Source of the DNA: Aphrophora alni
Taxonomy: Eukaryota; Arthropoda; Insecta; Hemiptera; Aphrophoridae
Reading direction: 5' to 3'
DNA length: 64,000 nt
Assembly (NCBI GenBank): GCA_963513935.1
Contig: OY740772.1
Location: forward strand, 16,710,098 to 16,774,097
In this document: positions 32,561-45,289 of the stretch, piece by piece
Layout of the letters: every line of letters starts with the position of its first letter
How positions within the stretch are numbered: position 1 is the stretch's first letter
Program-made: the position numbers and the translations under genes
The notes under the pieces: model-generated
What the model was told of the DNA's origin: nothing
The model's input: only the letters and a program-made list of their open reading frames with translations
Databases searched by the model: none

Positions 32561-33924
32561 AATTTTGCCTAGCTTCAATTACGTGTTTTTTAAAAAAATG
32601 TATGAATCGACAGATAGACATCATTCTAAAAACCAATTTTTTAGACTAAAAGGACCTCAAAACACGACATAGATTTTTGACACTTTACAAAACTTTTTCA
32701 TACAGGGTGTGAAAGTAAAAGAAATTATTTTGTGTTTCAAATTTTGAAAATAGAAGTTTATAATTTGATACCTAATATAGTCAAAATAGATTTAAGTTTA
32801 GATTTAGAAATCAGGAGAAGAGTTTAATTAGCACCTAAACTTCACAAGTTAGGCAAGTGAACAAATTAACAAAATTAACTGTCACTTAGTGTATAGCTTA
32901 TGTGTACTTCTTTGAGTACTAATATTTGTCATACAATTGAAAGGATGACATACAGTCGAACGTCATTTCTTTTGACGACCGTTCTTCTGGCATGACTTCA
33001 ATTCATCTTCTCTTCCTCCACTAATTTTCATTTTACTTCTACGCCCTTGTATATCCTCCCGAAGGTGACGAATCAATAGATAGTAATCACTAGATCGACA
33101 GATAGAAAAGGGAGTTCGGGAATTACCACCCCTGCGGGTGCAAGACTACAAGCTAGTAGCGGGAAATTAAGGTCAGTGTGAGGTATAATTCTTCAGCACT
33201 TACTGTACTAGCCGTTCTAAAAACATTAAACACCGTCTTAATCCTGGTTTCTGTTCAGTTCTACTGAGTTATTTATTTCAACTATTATGTTTTACAAAAT
33301 TAACATCTTTTTCAATTGTTTTGTATGGACTTTAATTTCTCTCAGTAATTCACCACAGATAAATAAATTCTAGTAAATGCCGACATTCCATTTTAATACG
33401 GGCTACATTTTAACGTATAATCGCAATCATATTAAACTGTCTAATCGGCCTGATTGCATTAGTTTAATGGAAATATTGAATCCAATTCACCCGTTCTAGA
33501 TGAGCTGTTTAAAACTGTTATGTCATTATTAGACAACTGGAAACTGCTGACTGCTTTAAAAGTGTCTATGATGATTGTTTGGTCATACAGTACAATGAAA
33601 ACGCATTTTTTTTAGTTCAAATTACCTAATCTCCGAATTAGATAGATTTTATCGGATAACAAAAATTGGTTTAATAATGGTCGCTGGATTTTTTTTTCTG
33701 GTTTAGACACGGTCAATAAACAACTTTGACAAGTTTCATCAAAATCGGGCTTGTAGATTTGGAGTTAAAATGGGATTGTTACAGGCACGCGCGCGATTAT
33801 ATAAGGGTGTTTTTACACACACCAAGTACTACTCATTTCAGAAACGTCCGTATCTCGTAAGCCACGCTGTACAAGGAGCCTTCAGCTGGTCTTGTAGTCT
33901 TCTCACTTCAACCACACTTACATG
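32561..33924. other. AT-rich stretch without recognised genes
   Basis: A single mariner-like end (TACAGGGTGTGAAAG) lies at about 32701 without a matching partner. The patch 33055-33190 is GC-richer but no conserved frame was recognised. Confidence 0.4.
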
Positions 33925-34120
33925 CTCATTTATAGTAACAATCCCAAGGGACCCTAGCTGGATCTATTTTTTTCATTGTACTCTTGAGTTAGATTCCTCT
34001 CTTATCTTTACTATCAGGTCTCTTTTGATCAACTCTTGTTCTCTTCCAACTCTTATACGAATGGGCTATATTTTAGGTCATTTTTATCTTTTTCGAGGGG
34101 TTGCTGATCGAGAGGTTTTT
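33925..34120 (+). repeat. Family Y copy
   Basis: AGCTGGATCTATTT, CTTTACTATCAGGTCTCTTT and CAACTCTTGTTCTCTTCC match the other Y copies. The 122-residue open frame overlapping it is not shared by the other copies. Confidence 0.5.
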
Positions 34121-35181
34121 TTTTTAAAAAATTTATAAAAGAAAAATGACCGGAGGCTTTACAATAACAAGACTAAATACAAACGTGACCAGGAAGGACC
34201 TTTTCACCTAACGCTAAATCGTATTTGATTGAAGGTGAATTTTTAACGACGGTAGTAAAAATTTATTTGAGTTATTTTCCAATGATTTATGAACCGTGAT
34301 GACAACCGAGAAGGTTTTCACCTTTAAGTAAATAAGAAATTTTATATTTTACTATTAAATTTAAAAACAAAAAAATTGACCGCAGTAAGATGACTGTCGT
34401 GGCAAATTTTCACTTTACCTTTCAGTACTTAGAGGCTAGGATTGAGAAAAAAATAGTTAAAATCTATAGAAAGATTTTCAGAAAATTAAAATTTTGATTA
34501 CGTAGCATAGAGCTTTAAATTTATAATTTTTTTTTTTTTTTTAATGAAAAGAATTGTTAGGAATTATGGCAAAAACATGTCTACATGTCAAATTTGATAT
34601 AAATCCGCCCATTCATTTAGGCTGTGGAGGATAATTACAGGGATTTATAATAATTACATAACCATTTTTTTTTTTCGAAATTTCATAGAAAAATAGATTT
34701 ACTTATCACATACGTTTTATATTCAAATATTTTATTTTAAAACCACATGTTTAGTACAATATATATAAGTACGAGGTCATTTATTCACTCTATAAAAAAG
34801 CATTTTTCCACGATACATTATACGTTGCCTTCTATATATTATGCACAAGCTAAAATGTTGCAATCTTCCTTTCAGAGGAACTCACCACTTATTTCTCTTT
34901 TATTCTCAGTAAATTGCCTACCCTTGAGACGTAAAGTCAGGAAAGGGAGAATTGTTATCATAAAAGCCTGCTTTCCACATCAGCTTACTTGCCTGATTTC
35001 TTTCAGATAATTACTATTCTCTTTTCAATTAAACAACATAGTGCCGTGTCATTGTACATATTTGGTTGAGTTAAACAAGTTGATGAGCTCCATCATAATA
35101 CTAACCCAGCCCTATGTAATACCTAAAAGTTGGTCTCTTGGCCTTTGTAGGAAATGTTAAATTGTATGGTTAGAGGCAATT
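34121..35181. other. AT-rich stretch, R fragment at the end
   Basis: 35070-35160 is a reversed R fragment (CCTAAAAGTTGGTCTCTTGG). Otherwise nothing recognised. Confidence 0.4.
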
Positions 35182-35480
35182 AATCAACTGGCAACAAACA
35201 ACAAAGTCTCCTTACTTTGGGTGCAAGGAAATGAAAAAGCGGATCGCCTTACCATGAAAATGCAGGAGCTGATTTTGTTGGGCCCGAACCATTATTTGTG
35301 GTGCTTTCATAATATCATGGAGACCTGGGAACAAGATCAAAAGATCAAGTATTGGACCACCTACCATGGTCTAAGACAAGTCAAAAAGTTTATAGTCTAC
35401 TCTAAGACACAGGCAAAAATTACTGGATCTCGGTAGAAAGGGAGCTTAGGCTGATTATTGGGCTTGTTAGGATTTAGGAT
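35182..35480 (+). pseudogene. Retrotransposon RNase H region relic
   Basis: The frame from 35182 reads NQLATNNKVSLLWVQGNEKA then DRL, the signature of the RNase H domain at the end of Jockey/I-type non-LTR polyproteins. The usual PGH-containing loop between W-V and G-N-E-K-A-D is deleted. WTTYHGLRQVKKFIVYSKT follows. After a frameshift at about 35430, ERELRLIIGLV continues the family pattern before further stops. It is inactive. The downstream part is interrupted by MITE copy 2 and may continue after 35994. Confidence 0.6.
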
Positions 35481-35621
35481 GTAACAATACGTTGTAGAAG
35501 TTTAGATTGAGAATCCAAGAGTAACAACAATTATTGTGACAGACTTCAGAAAGTTAGGTAATTGCTTGCCTAGCATGCCTCACAAGACGATATATAAGCC
35601 ATGTAAGGAGAGAACTAGCGG

Positions 35622-35986
35622 CAATGACTACATATATACTATAAGACACGACATAGAATAGGGAAATAGTCTACGCTTTACGGGTGCTGTTCGTCACAAG
35701 TTTGACACGCTAGCAGCACCTTCTCAGCATAGTCAGTGTTGTCAGTTCGTGCGCTGAGATAAGCGATTCTCGACCTTCCCTCGCATCTCTGGACCCATAT
35801 GTGGCATCAGTGCGTTTTCTCTTACCCGCCTGAAACATTGTTTGACCGTAGAGCCACCTAGCGCCAGTCACATCAACTTCAGATTGGTCACATCAACGCC
35901 ACCTAGCGGGTATTGGTCAACTCAAGAATAAGCGTAGAATATTTAACATGGCCATGTCGTGTCTTATAGTATTTATGTAGTCATTG
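35622..35986 (+). mobile_element. MITE family A, copy 2, 7-bp TSD
   Basis: Same termini as copy 1 (CAATGACTACATA and TATGTAGTCATTG), flanked by CTAGCGG at 35615-35621 and again at 35987-35993. At 365 bp it lacks a block present in copy 3. It is inserted in what looks like degenerate retrotransposon sequence, since ERTSG-like coding on the left continues as GQRITEGLPE and LLIARDSWRERF on the right once the insertion and one duplicate are disregarded. Confidence 0.85.
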
Positions 35987-35993
35987 CTAGCGG

Positions 35994-37611
35994 TCAGCGG
36001 ATCACGGAAGGACTACCGGAGATACTGCTGATAGCCAGAGACAGTTGGCGAGAAAGATTCTCCAAAGAATAGGAACGAGTCCTTGAAGGAACGAGCGTCA
36101 CCATAGAGGGGTGAGCAATTTGCTGTGTATTCACTAACTTGCAATTAACTTGAAAACATTGATATTGTCAAAGTGAAGCCAAGTCTAGAAATCACGATAA
36201 TTGGAGTTATTCTTGGTTCATAAAAATATAAATTGTTTAATGATTGATTGAGAATAAAATAAAGTTCTTTTTGTTTTAATTTTAATATAAAGTATTGTAT
36301 TTGTTTTGAGTAAAGAGTGTATTCTTTATAATAATAAAGACAAGTTGATTTAAACTGAACCAACGAGCATTTGTATTTTAAAGAACCCAGGTCAAAATAA
36401 AGGGTTGGAAAGCCCCAAACGTAACAGCCTACTGTCCGGGCACGGGCCAGTGAATTACCATCTAAAACATATGGGAAAGGCAGCAGTGGATTCATGCCGC
36501 TTCTGTCTGAGCATAAAGAAACAACCGAACACGGATTGTGTGAATCTCTAACCTACAAAAGGCTACTTTACCTCAGCACTCCTTTCCTCACCACCGCAGA
36601 GGTAACGATCATGTCCCTCAGAATCATTTTAAGATTCTTAGGAAGCTTAAATTTTGGCTGGGACTAAAACATAATTAGTTGGGTAGTCACAAAAGATACA
36701 TTTGGGGTTGCAGTGACAAGAGGCTAAATAACCTCGGACCCCAATAACACTAATAACTGATAGAGGTATTTACTGTAGGGTGAGTTTGTTTTAAATAGTT
36801 GTTAGATAGGGTTATAGAACCTCGTAATTATTTACGTCGACTAGGCTCTAAAGGGCATCGTGGATGTGTGTATATTCAACAGTCTCCACTCGCTTCGCTC
36901 GTGTCAGTGTCAGTAGTCGAAGAGGTACAAATGTGAAGAACCCTCAAATCGCTACGCTAGTGTCGGTGACTGCCCTGCCAGATCTCTTGAGTATAATATA
37001 ATTATATTTTGTTGGGAGGTCACAGTTCCCTGTATACTGAATTTAATGTTTCTATTTTAAATTTTTTTTGAGACCACTGTCGTGTTTACGTACAGATGAC
37101 GGACGGACGACATGTCGATAATCACTTTTTTTCAGTTTAATAAGGACATGAAAACGTGAATATCAGTCAAAACATGGTGGCCCCAAATACCTACACGATT
37201 ACCCTGTACTTCGTATGCAGTGTAACCCTTTTACATATTTATACCCCAAAGATACACGTGTCGTAGAGATATTATATTATAAAAAAGTAAACTTTGATTG
37301 ACGGGATATAAGCTAATATGCCTATCAAGATACTTGTAGGCCTAAACATGAGTACTGCCACATGTCATTGAAACAATTCAGTACTGATGACGTAGGAAAT
37401 GCATCACCTAACAGTGTTTATACATGTTTCGAATGTGAATTTATGATGAGGAAAAATATATATGTTAATTTTGAAATGTTCTACCCATTCATACAACGCT
37501 GAGAGCTAATTGTGTTCATAAGGAAACTAAATGTATGAATTGAGCTCGCAATTTAATTAAAACCCTTAAATGTTTCATATGCAAATTCATATCCTTCCTC
37601 CGAGCAGTATA
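35994..37611. other. Unassigned sequence, possible retroelement remnant
   Basis: 35994-36110 is open and protein-like (EGLPEILLIARDSWRERF). The minus strand at 36420-36495 is open with SLARARTVGCYVWG. Neither could be assigned. 36830-36970 and 37060-37230 resemble family R border sequence. No splice-bordered exon was found. Confidence 0.35.
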
Positions 37612-38290
37612 GGCATCTTCTTCTCCTTCTGAGCTAGTTTCTTCTCGGTCTTTCTCTCCTTGAGGACCTACCTTCTTCTCGGACTTCCTCTCCTTCTTGA
37701 CCAATTTTTTCTTGGTCTTCCTCTCCTTATGGAGCCATTTACTTCATTCTCTTTCTCTCCTTGTGTACCCTTCTTCTTCTCGATTTACCTCTCCTTATCG
37801 AACCATCTTCTGATTGTGGAGCCAGTTTCTTCTCGATCTTCCTCTTCTTCTGGAGCCATCTTCTTCTCGGTCTTTCTCTTCTTCTGGAGCCATCTTATTC
37901 TCGGTCTTTCTCTCTTTGTGTTGTGAAGCCATTTTCTTCCCGGTCTTCCTCTTCTTGCGGAGCCATCTTTTCTCGATCTACCTCTCCTTATGGAGCCATC
38001 TTTTTTTTCAGTCCTCTTCTCCTTTTGGAGTCTTCTTGTTTTTGGTATTCCTCTCCTTGTGGGGCCATCTTCTTCTTGGTTTTCTACATCTTGTGGAGCC
38101 ATCTTCTTCATTTACTTCTTCTCTTTGTGGAATCATCTTCTTCTCGGTTTGCCTTACCTTCTAAAGCCATCTTCTTCTCTGTCTTCCTCTCCTTGTAGAG
38201 CCATCATATTCTTCTCAGTTTTTCTCTCGTTCTGGAGCCATTTTCTGCTCGGTCTTCCTCTCTTGAAGCCATCCATCCATTATTCTTTAG
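37612..38290 (-). repeat. Minisatellite, 33-34 bp unit, coding-like
   Basis: About 20 imperfect units of the form TTCTTCTCGGTCTTTCTCTT followed by CCTTGTGGAGCCATC. On the minus strand units encode variations of EEDREKKMAP-type charged peptides, but unit length varies between 33 and 34, so the frame changes from unit to unit. Several overlapping open frames on both strands result; none is convincing as a gene. Confidence 0.85.
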
Positions 38291-38940
38291 GCAATCTCCC
38301 ATCTTCCATACGAAATATGGTGGGAGTGATTACCTCTCTCTTAAAAGCCGTACGAATAACAAAACTTGTCATCGAAATCAAGAAAATTAATTTATGATTG
38401 CTTTATGCCATTTTTACAATTGAAATCCCTTTTACGGACACCCTTTTCGATGACCTTGTATATAGTAGAAGCATAAATGAATGTTATAATATTTGTATAG
38501 ATAATGTACAGAGTATTTTCATTGAATTATTTCTCATTTTGTATGTTTTTGTTTTCAGGTAAGTGCATGGTTACATGATTCTTTAGACTCAGATTATAGT
38601 AAGTAAAACATTTTAATTGAGTTTTCTTTCTGCACGGAAATACCATATTGTGTAAACAACAGACGTGTTGTTGGAACAATGTCAGTAATTGTTCTAATGC
38701 CGTACCAGAAGTCGATGAAAACAGATTGTCAACGAAGAAAGAGACTAATCATGTATAGCCTAATGTAATATTGAATTGACACATTGTACTGTTTTAAAAA
38801 TATTGTTAAAAAATATCAAATGACGAATTTTTGTGCTGCCTTACTTAGAGGTGATTTTCATCTCTTGTGGTTGCTTAAACTTCGATCTGTCGGCTAAAAT
38901 TAAATTAAAATTTATGTCTACAGAATATGTTATTTCCGTA
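38291..38940. other. AT-rich stretch with recursive splice site candidate
   Basis: No coding segment recognised; see 38556-38564. Confidence 0.4.
38556..38564 (+). promoter_or_regulatory. Candidate recursive splice site
   Basis: CAG at 38556-38558 is directly followed by GTAAGT (38559-38564). Before it is a pyrimidine-rich run (TTTCTCATTTTGTATGTTTT then TGTTTTCAG). The joined acceptor-donor is the ratchet-point motif used for stepwise removal of long introns in insects. A plus-strand gene spanning this place is required and was not identified. Confidence 0.4.
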
Positions 38941-38962
38941 GGTATTGTAGTGGAGAAACTAT

Positions 38963-39600
38963 CGGGCGTTTCAAAAAGGACGCAACCCGAAATTTAAGAA
39001 GGTATAAGTTACACATAGGTAAATTTTTCTTCCCCAAATATCAGTTGGCTAAACTGTTTTCATTGTTGACTTGTTAAGTGTTATTGTAATGCACTAGTAC
39101 TAGTACTATTCCAGTATGCATTTGTCTTTGTAAGTGTGTGTATATTTTCAACTATGTCTTTTTCCAAGGATGAACGTGTGTTTATTATTGAGAGTTGTTG
39201 CGCGTATTAATCTTACAAACGAGTAACGGACTAGTTCCAAGTTACAGTTTCCCAATTCTTCAGTTCCTAATAAGTCCACAATATCGCGTCTGATTAATAA
39301 ATTTCGTGAGACTGGCAGTGTATATGATCGGAAAAGCATAGATCGACCACCACTGTTAACAGTGGAAATTCTGGACGAAGTGAAAGAACGTTTGAATTGA
39401 TCACCCAGCAAATCACTTAGAAGAAGAATCTTCACAGGCTGGACTTTCACTAAATAACGCTTTTAGGGCTACTAAAAAAAATTAAAACTGCGTGCTTACC
39501 GCATCGGTGTTGTTGAACTGAAAGAAGTTTACCACGGTAAAAGTCTAAAGTATTGTCTCTGTAACAGTTGCGAGTATGAAACTTGGTTGATGAACTCCGT
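38963..39600 (+). pseudogene. HTH-type mariner-group transposase relic
   Basis: An element end is suggested by CGGGCGTTTCAAAAAGGACG at 38963. From ATG 39154 the frame reads MSFSKDERVFIIESCCAY then stops. In the next frame KSTISRLINKFRETGSVYD, RPPLLTVEILDEVKERL and, after a stop, SPSKSLRRRIF follow, and later LRAYRIGVVELKEVYHG in a third frame. This is the N-terminal HTH plus linker of the insect IS630/Tc1-mariner group with a DUF4817-like domain. The DDE domain was not found and the right terminus could not be located. Confidence 0.6.
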
Positions 39601-40435
39601 TCACATTCATAATAATACTGAATCAATGCGTGTTTGTAAAAGTCATCAATGTAAACTACTTCAAGTTTTCACCTACTACTGTTTTAAATTAGTCAACAAT
39701 GACAATACTCTTTGCTATGGCAACAAATAGCGTTGAAAATAACAGCTGATGTTTTAATAAATCCCAATTACATATCTGTGTACAATAAAGTGTTTTTCCT
39801 CTGTGGTCGGACAACAAATAACGAAACCGCCAACCATTTAAGGTTTTAACTTACTTTTGAAAGACCTGTTGTAACTTATTTTATTCAAATAATATTTATA
39901 GTACATAAACATTTAATTTGAAAGGGAATATTAAGGTGTAAAATCAAACTATGGGAAGTTGTTTAAATACTCTATTTTAAGAAACTATGAGTTCCGTGTT
40001 CTCCGGAAAGTCAATTTTAAAAGCAGGGACGAAAAGAGTTATAAACATTCCTCTTTACTAGGTAAAGTTTTCAGACAGCTTTTTAAAATCGTAGAATTCA
40101 TTTAGGGTAAGGTTTTAGTTTTACGAGTCTAAGAATCGAGATTTATTAGTAACATATATTATGAAAGAAGATTATGTGTATAATTTATGCCCTCCATATT
40201 GCTCAGCGCCCCATTTTCGGCAAAGAGCTTAATCACTCTCAATATAGGCCCTTAAGGTTAGCCTACTAGTTATTTCTAAATATAGTTTGAAGCTGGAAGG
40301 CTATGTTCGTTCTTTTCACATTTCTCATGTTCTAGGTTTAGCACTTGATAACGGTGGTTGATTCATAATTTCGAAACGTCGTCTATACTTTTTTTTTTTA
40401 TACACAAATAATGGAACATGTCCGAATAAAATATA
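39601..40435. other. AT-rich stretch, end of a Y copy
   Basis: 40340-40435 resembles the right part of family Y (GGTTGATTCATAA and GTCCGAATAAAATATA), the target of the next element. Nothing else recognised. Confidence 0.4.
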
Positions 40436-41594
40436 CAGGATTATTAAAAACAGGTGTGACAGCTGTTTCATTCGTGTAGTACAAAAGTTACAAAAAAACA
40501 TTTTAAAAGGTAAAACTCCCCAGGATTTTTTCAATTAAAACTAAATGTACTACCAAATTTTTCATATCACCCGCCATTTTTCCAACATGGCGGTCAGCAC
40601 TAAATTTGTTTACAAACAGCTGTATGGACATTTTGGATAAGTCACATTATTTTAAGACGTTTTTCTTCTTGGATATTTTTCTATATCTTTTATTGTTTAT
40701 GAGATACATGGAAATGTTTAAAAATTTCGCAAATTCATGCTATTTCCATAGACGATTTTTCATATTTTCCGTAGTTAAATTAAGGTGAAATTTTAACTAC
40801 AATTAGAGTAAAAGTTGTAATAACACTACTGTTATTTTTATTCGTTCTGCAGGCTTAGAAAACAAAAAATATAATTTATTAGTAATTGTCTATAACATCC
40901 ACAGGCTTTGACCAGCTCTGTATTATTACTGTATTACACCCTGTAAATCTTGTATAACATTGGTTTCGGCTATAATATATTATTCACAAAGTCTAATACA
41001 CCCAGTAATAATTACAAACTGTTATAAGCCAGTAGGTGTTCTAGACAATTAACAGAGAGGTTTTTTTTTTTTTTTAAATCGAATGTAAAAGACATTTTAA
41101 AGAGACATTTTAATAGATTTCTTTTTATTTAATTTGTTTAAAAACAGATCTGTCAACATTATTTTGATTCTAGAAAAATTATTATTAATTTCTCAAATGT
41201 TGCCACGTGAGTAAACTATAAAATGTTTCTTTTCAAATTTTTAATTTTTTGTATGCATTACAGTGTATCTATAATTTTAAATTCGGTTCAATTGTTTTAG
41301 GTACTGAAAATGGACCTCTGAAACGCCTTAAACCTTGTATTTTCACAACTTTGAGCGCTTATTGCCCCTAAATTGATAGAGATATCGAAAAATATGCAAT
41401 ACAAAAAAAAATCGCCATAAAAAATGAGGTTCCATAAGAAATTTTAGAGCCGACAGCTATATTTGAAATTTACGGGTGATATGAAAAAATGGTAAAATAT
41501 ACCTCTAGTTTTAAATAAAAAATTCCTTGGGTTAACTTTTAAAGTTTTTTACTTATCGAATAAAACAGCGGTCACACCTGTTTCAATCACCCTG
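40436..41594. mobile_element. TA-flanked Tc1/mariner-type element, 1.16 kb
   Basis: The left end CAGGATTATTAAAAACAGGT and the complement of the right end CAGGGTGATTGAAACAGGT agree and continue with GTGAC-GCTGTTT. TA flanks both sides (40434-40435, 41595-41596). Subterminal mirror blocks are present (ATATCACCCGCCATTTTT and its complement near 41475). No transposase frame is left. It is inserted in a family Y copy. Confidence 0.75.
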
Positions 41595-41619
41595 TATATA
41601 CACAATCTATCGTGGACTT

Positions 41620-42910
41620 TGGGTTTCTCCTATAGTGAGTACGGAAGTGACAATCCCGAGTCACTCTAACTGCATCTACACTTTTTTCCATAGCCTTGAA
41701 TAAATCCATCTTTTTCATATCTCCTATCAGGGTCTTTCTTGACCAACTCTTGTTCTTAACAGAACCTGACACTATTAGATTATTCGAGTGTTAGGGTTCT
41801 TTTTTTTATAAGGCTATGATCGAGATGTTTTCCGCCTTTGATCAACAAGAAAAAAACGGAACTTTTCAGATTTATGATGTAGATTTACCACTTGACAACG
41901 GAGGTTGATTTATACTCAAGAAAGGTCGTGAGTAAAATTTTATATATAGTAACTTAATGATGGCAAAAGTCGAAACAACTATATATTAATACATCATTAT
42001 CCAATACCTGTACAACCAGAAAAGACTGTATAGTCTTGGTAGAACCCTCTTTTTCATTTATCCTATCAGTTCTTTCATGACCAACTCTTGTTCTTAACAG
42101 AATCTGACGCTATTAGATTATTCAAGGGCTAGGGTTCGTTTTTTTATAAGGCTATGGATGACCGAGATGTTTTCCCCCTTTAATCGACAAGAAAAAAAAG
42201 AATCTTTTCAGATTTATGATGTTGTAGATTTACCACTTGATAAAGGAGGTTGATTTATACTCAAGAAAGGTCGTGAGTAATTTTTTATATATAGTACACA
42301 AATGATGGCAAATGTCGAAACAACTATATAGTCAAGGATAAAATAAAGCAAAAGCTTAGTTTCAAATATTTAATAGTATAAATGAGCTACAATTGTTTCG
42401 CCTTGCGGCATCGACGGGCTACTGTCGTGCAAAGTAGCCCGTCGATGCCGCAAGGCGAAACAATTGTAGCTCATTTATACTATTAAATATTTGAAACTTT
42501 AAGCTTTTGCTTGATTTTATCCTTGAATATGGAGTTTCAACAAGAAATATCTGCTATTACATTAAAGTTGAACTATATAGTCTATTAATACATCATTATT
42601 CAATACCTTTACAACCAGAAAATACTGTATAGTCTTGGTTAGAACCCTCTTTTTCATTTATCCTATCAGGTATTTCTTGACCAACTCTTGTTCTTAACAG
42701 AATCTGACGCTATTAGATTTTTCGAGTGCTGGGGTTCTTTTTTTTATAAGGCTATGATGACCGAGATGTTTTTGCCTTTAGTCATGAAGAAAAATAGGTT
42801 CTTTTCACATTTATGACGTTTTAGATTTACCACTTGATATCGGAAGTTGATTTATACTCTAGAAACGTCGGCGTCATGTGTAAATTTTTATATACTCAAA
42901 CGATGGGAAA
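41620..42910 (+). repeat. Three family Y copies in a row
   Basis: Units at 41630-41970, 42040-42310 and 42620-42910 each run from a TCTTGACCAACTCTTGTTCT box through CTGACGCTATTAGATTATTC and ATTTACCACTTGATA to GTTGATTTATACTC. The second is separated from the third by a palindromic element at 42333-42525. No coding function is visible. Confidence 0.7.
42333..42525. mobile_element. Near-perfect palindrome with hammerhead-like arms
   Basis: Arms of about 92 bp match almost perfectly around a 9-nt spacer (42424-42432). Each arm, read outward, has GATGCCGCAAGGCGAAAC, that is, a GCC-GCAA-GGC hairpin with a GNRA tetraloop followed by a GAAAC box and a short ACAAUUGU stem III. The first core box reads CCGUCGA instead of CUGANGA, so cleavage is unlikely. 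Size and layout match 7871-8066. Confidence 0.7.
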
Positions 42911-42920
42911 TGTCCGAATA

Positions 42921-42922
<2 letters not shown>

Positions 42923-42995
<73 letters not shown>
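42923..42995. repeat. (AT)n microsatellite
   Basis: About 36 AT units at the end of the last family Y copy. Confidence 0.95.
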
Positions 42996-42997
<2 letters not shown>

Positions 42998-45289
42998 CCA
43001 TCGTTACAACCATAAAAGACCGTATAATAGTGTATCAAAATACACATCACACTAATTATTATTCAACCAGGATGTATAAAGAAACGACAAAATAATTTTC
43101 ACTGAATACATCGTCGAGACACTTGCGCGAAAGAGGGTAAGAAAAGGATCGTTGAAAACCGCTTTTGATGACCCTTTTAATAATTCATGGGCACTTATTG
43201 CTTTCAAAAGATACAGCAGCCATTTTTGCCAATAAAAATGACTCGGTAAAGATCCTTATTAGTGTTCAACTGAAATGTGGGTTGGCCATATGGAAACTGT
43301 GATCAATAAAGCGACAAGTTTTTACGATCCAAGTTCTACTAAAAGACGGACATCGTTCTGCTTCAAAGGAAGACATTTTTTATCTCCTGTCTGAATCGAT
43401 TCTTATTTACTTCTTTTAAATTTATGTCAGCTGATTAAGGCCAAAATAAATTTTAATTTGTAATATAGTTTTGTATACTAAGACAAAACATTTTTGGTCT
43501 GAGATTGCAATTTTGTTGCTTTCTTAAGGAGATTTTAAAGTTATATACAAAAGTAAGCGTATTGACAATTTAAGTTGCAAAATGGTGCATTTTTTGTTGT
43601 TTGTTACTTTCGCATACATATGTATAAAAAATCCGATGATCATTGCACAATGTCAAAGATCGCGGGATAATGTTTAATGGCGATGATCACCGTGCAATGT
43701 AGAAGAGCTATGATTACGGCATAATGTGAACATGAATTGTGGTGGACGACGTTTTTAAAAAAAAAAATTTATGTAGACTTGCTTCGCTTGTGCCAAATAC
43801 TTCTGAATTGTAATGATTTGTTAGTTGCGATGTTACACACGTGTTGAGTCATTAATCGTCATATTCGTTAAAATTTGAACGAAATTGTTAGAGTCGATTT
43901 TGAGAAATTATCTATAAAACACCTCTCAAGGTAAGATTTTATTCTTTTTTATTACTGACATCTCTTGAACCGGTGTTTTTTGGAGAAATAACAAGTAATA
44001 CGTTTTGTTTGGGTCGTTACAGTGATGGGAAATGTTCTATTAAACCAACAGAATCCAAAAGTATCTGGATTAATTCAAAAACAAATTTTCTCAGATTTTT
44101 AGATACATTAAAAGTTAAACAAATTGATTTTCTTTTTAAGCTTTTCTTATTTCGTCTTAACAAATTTCCGATACATTTTGGTTAACATTGTTTGATTGAT
44201 TTACTTTCAATCTACATTCTTTCCTGAAGACAATGACGTAAAATGAATTTGTTTATGTTCGGATAAACTTGTTTTAAAGAATTTAAAAAACACCGTCCAA
44301 CGTAAAAATGTTTTGACAAGAATCAGACTTGCCAGGTCTATTATCTTAACGATAAGTAAAATAAAGAACTAAATCAGACAAAAATTACACATCTGGGAAG
44401 TTTACATATATTCAGTGAATAAAAGATTATGCCTAATTATTCCTAGGGGTTTCGATGGGTGGGGAGGGGTGGTCATTTAATAGTCTCAGGTGTTGCATTT
44501 CCAAGGGAAATTGCATCGCTAGAATTTCCATAATTAGAAGTTTGTTAATACAAATAGTGGTGTAAAGTAAGACATAAAACACTTCTTCTGGGTCTGGGTA
44601 TTGGGGGGGGGGGGGATTTTTACTCCATCGCATATAGAACAAGTTACATGATTGATGAAATGGTTTTAGAAATGATGTTTGTCATCTTATTTAGTCGATA
44701 AAACTTGTCTTGTTTACTTACTTTTTTGTTTTAAAATATTTCTTTTCTTTTCATTTAAAGGCATTATAAAAAAAGAAGATGAAATAAAGACGCTTAGCCT
44801 TCAAATATTCTTTTAGCGTCAGGGTTAGAAAAGAATAAGAGTTGGTCAAGAGAGACCTGATTGGAAAGATACAAGAGAGGAATGTAACCTAAAACTATAT
44901 GAAAAAAGTTGTAGATCCAACTAGCTTCCTTCGGGTTAACCAAGTTCGTACTCAATAATTTGAGCTCCTGAGCGTTTTATTTTACAATAAATCAATTTAC
45001 TTTGTTTCTTCTTATAAAGTAAGATATATATTGTATATACTTTTTTTTACATTTTAAGTACATTAAAAACCACAATTTAAAATAACATTAAAGTTTGTAC
45101 GACTTTTGATGAGCAAAAAGTCAAACAATTTAGGTAAAACATCATTTTAAATTTATGTTCAAAACATTTTACCTCAAAAATGTGACATGGTTAATCTTAT
45201 AATATTATAAATGGATGCAAAAATATTAATAAAACAAGGACATTTGTTTTGAACAATACTATTTGTATTCATTAAGAACCATTATTAGA
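42996..45289. other. AT-rich stretch with repeat fragments
   Basis: 43635-43740 has three loose copies of a GATCAYYGNACAATGT-type motif about 40 bp apart. 43870-43900 is an AATTTGAACGAAATTG-type repeat. 44604-44614 is a G run. 44800-44965 is a reversed family Y copy. No exon was recognised. Confidence 0.4.

Noticed and set aside
32701..32720. Lone mariner-like terminus TACAGGGTGTGAAAG
   Set aside because: No inverted partner within a reasonable distance, so no element can be delimited.
37660..38397. Overlapping frames of up to 145 codons on the plus strand and 108 on the minus strand
   Set aside because: They come from a 33-34 bp minisatellite; unit length is not a constant multiple of three and there are no splice or start signals.
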